From NCBI RefSeq assembly GCF_019097595.1, contig NC_080710.1, forward strand, positions 29,511,780-29,575,779: 64,000 bases of DNA, written 5' to 3'. Numbering within the stretch: the stretch's first letter is position 1; every line of letters begins with the position of its first letter. Of this stretch, positions 63,098 through 64,000 are shown one piece after another. The notes beneath the pieces were generated by a model. The model saw only the letters and a list, made by a program, of their open reading frames with translations. It ran no database searches and was not told the origin of the DNA. Position numbers and translations under genes: made by a program. Source of the DNA: Hemibagrus wyckioides (lineage: Eukaryota; Chordata; Actinopteri; Siluriformes; Bagridae).

Positions 63098-63704
63098 TTT
63101 ATTGTCAATCTGATGAGCTACAGATGTATTAGCATGAAAGTTGAAGCTTTGGAAGTTGACCTGGGCTGAATAAAGCGCCGCTGCATCGGTCTCGTTAGGT
63201 AGAAATAAAGCGAGCACTAAATCTGACTCCGCTATATATATTAGAAGGCATTGTGGGTAATGTAGGAAACCATTCATCAAAAGCAACTGGTTTCATTTTT
63301 TAAAATTTACTTCTTGTGCTCAGATGCTTGTTGGATATTTCCTTTAGGTTTGTAGATGAGCTCTGAACGCATCACTTAACGAAGCTCCGAATACGGCCAC
63401 TTACTAAACGTTAGACTGATGTGCTCATAAAGTCAGAAGGTAATAGCTTTTGGTTTTCATTGGTTCATTATGGCACCCTCTGGCACTGCTTGTACTGAGC
63501 AGGATTGAGCTGTAATGCTGGCCGCTTGTGCCAGATGCCATCCCCTGGCTGCATTGAGGGAGATGGATATACGCTTCCACTCCTCATTCTTGAACTAATC
63601 AGTGCAGCAGACGCTCCTCAGAGACGCCACATCACATTCGAGTCAGTTCGAGCAGCTAAAGAAGCTGGAGTGTACTCATGGTGTGGTTTTATGCTCTTGG
63701 TTTC

Positions 63705-63828
63705 TGGGAGTCACTCCAGCTCAGGCAAAGGCAGCCTCAGGAGGTCCAATCAAATCCGTTCTCATTGAGTCATCACGGCTCTGTAAATGTTTCAGAGACG
63801 TCGCTCAGTTCCAAGCACTCATGCTGGA
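63705..63828 (+). repeat. Anonymous duplicated block, copy 2
   Basis: Shares CCTCAGGAGGTCCAATCAAA, TCATTGAGTCATCACGGCTC and CAGTTCCAAGCACTCAT with 61290-61410. Upstream (63505-63700) the sequence is complex and open in the + frame (CNAGRLCQMPSPGCIEGDGY...) but no family is recognised. Confidence 0.65.
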
Positions 63829-64000
63829 TTGATTATCGCACGCTTGAAATTTTTATTTCCTCTGTTTCCATGTGTGTGTGTGTGTGTGTGTGTGTGGAAG
63901 GACTGTGTGGATCAATGCATGTTTATGTGTTTGTGTAGGATTCTGAGATTCATATCCATTAAAATGCTTTTTGCATCTGTGGTGAGTCTGTGAAACTAAT
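63829..64000. other. Window edge, no gene seen
   Basis: A GT array at 63871-63896 and unique sequence to the end. Confidence 0.6.

Overview
This window is vertebrate nuclear DNA, almost certainly from a teleost fish. The evidence is a two-exon ZIC-family zinc-finger gene with GT-AG splicing, AT-rich non-coding DNA packed with simple repeats (AAAT, AAT, GATA/TCTA, AC, GA and long AT runs), remnants of Tc1/mariner elements, tRNA-derived SINEs and the 3' tails of fish non-LTR retroposons. SINE heads resembling the zebrafish DANA type hint at an otophysan such as a catfish or characin, but this cannot be settled from the sequence alone.

Layout. Bases 1-2390 are upstream non-coding sequence with an AT array, an AAAT array and a degenerate local tandem repeat. 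Bases 2390-2720 look like the promoter and 5' leader: a consensus CRE between two CCAAT boxes, then a 24-codon upstream ORF. The only convincing protein-coding gene is on the + strand, exon 1 2724-3891, a 2088-bp intron, and exon 2 5980-6377. It encodes 521 residues: a histidine-rich N-terminus, a ZOC-like motif, five C2H2 fingers and a conserved SEWYVC tail. The N-terminus resembles ZIC5, but several finger residues differ from ZIC5. I favour zic6, the fish gene paired with zic3, over zic5. The 3' UTR probably ends near an AATAAA at 7278.

From about 7.3 kb to 64 kb I find no further gene. This is a gene desert of at least 56 kb, as expected beside a developmental regulator whose enhancers lie far away. 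Up to about 47 kb it is mainly unique sequence broken by microsatellites, with several complex repeat-poor stretches that could be enhancers: 16.55-16.75, 21.86-22.16, 25.2-26.0, 33.5-33.66, 43.6-44.1, 44.99-45.5 and 58.85-59.23 kb. From 46 to 60 kb transposon remnants are dense: two Tc1-like copies, MITE-like inverted-repeat elements, two opposed SINEs, two opposed retroposon tails and several duplicated anonymous repeats. From 61.6 to 62.1 kb there is a higher-order AGAAG purine repeat.

The best structural oddities are a 110-bp perfect AT-rich palindrome at 11.72-11.83 kb followed at once by a second imperfect one, a cluster of palindromic transcription-factor sites at 45.02-45.11 kb, two degenerate tandem-repeat families (34.8-35.5 and 42.6-43.2 kb), and recurrent retroposon tails beside TCTA arrays. 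I see no new multi-gene system here.
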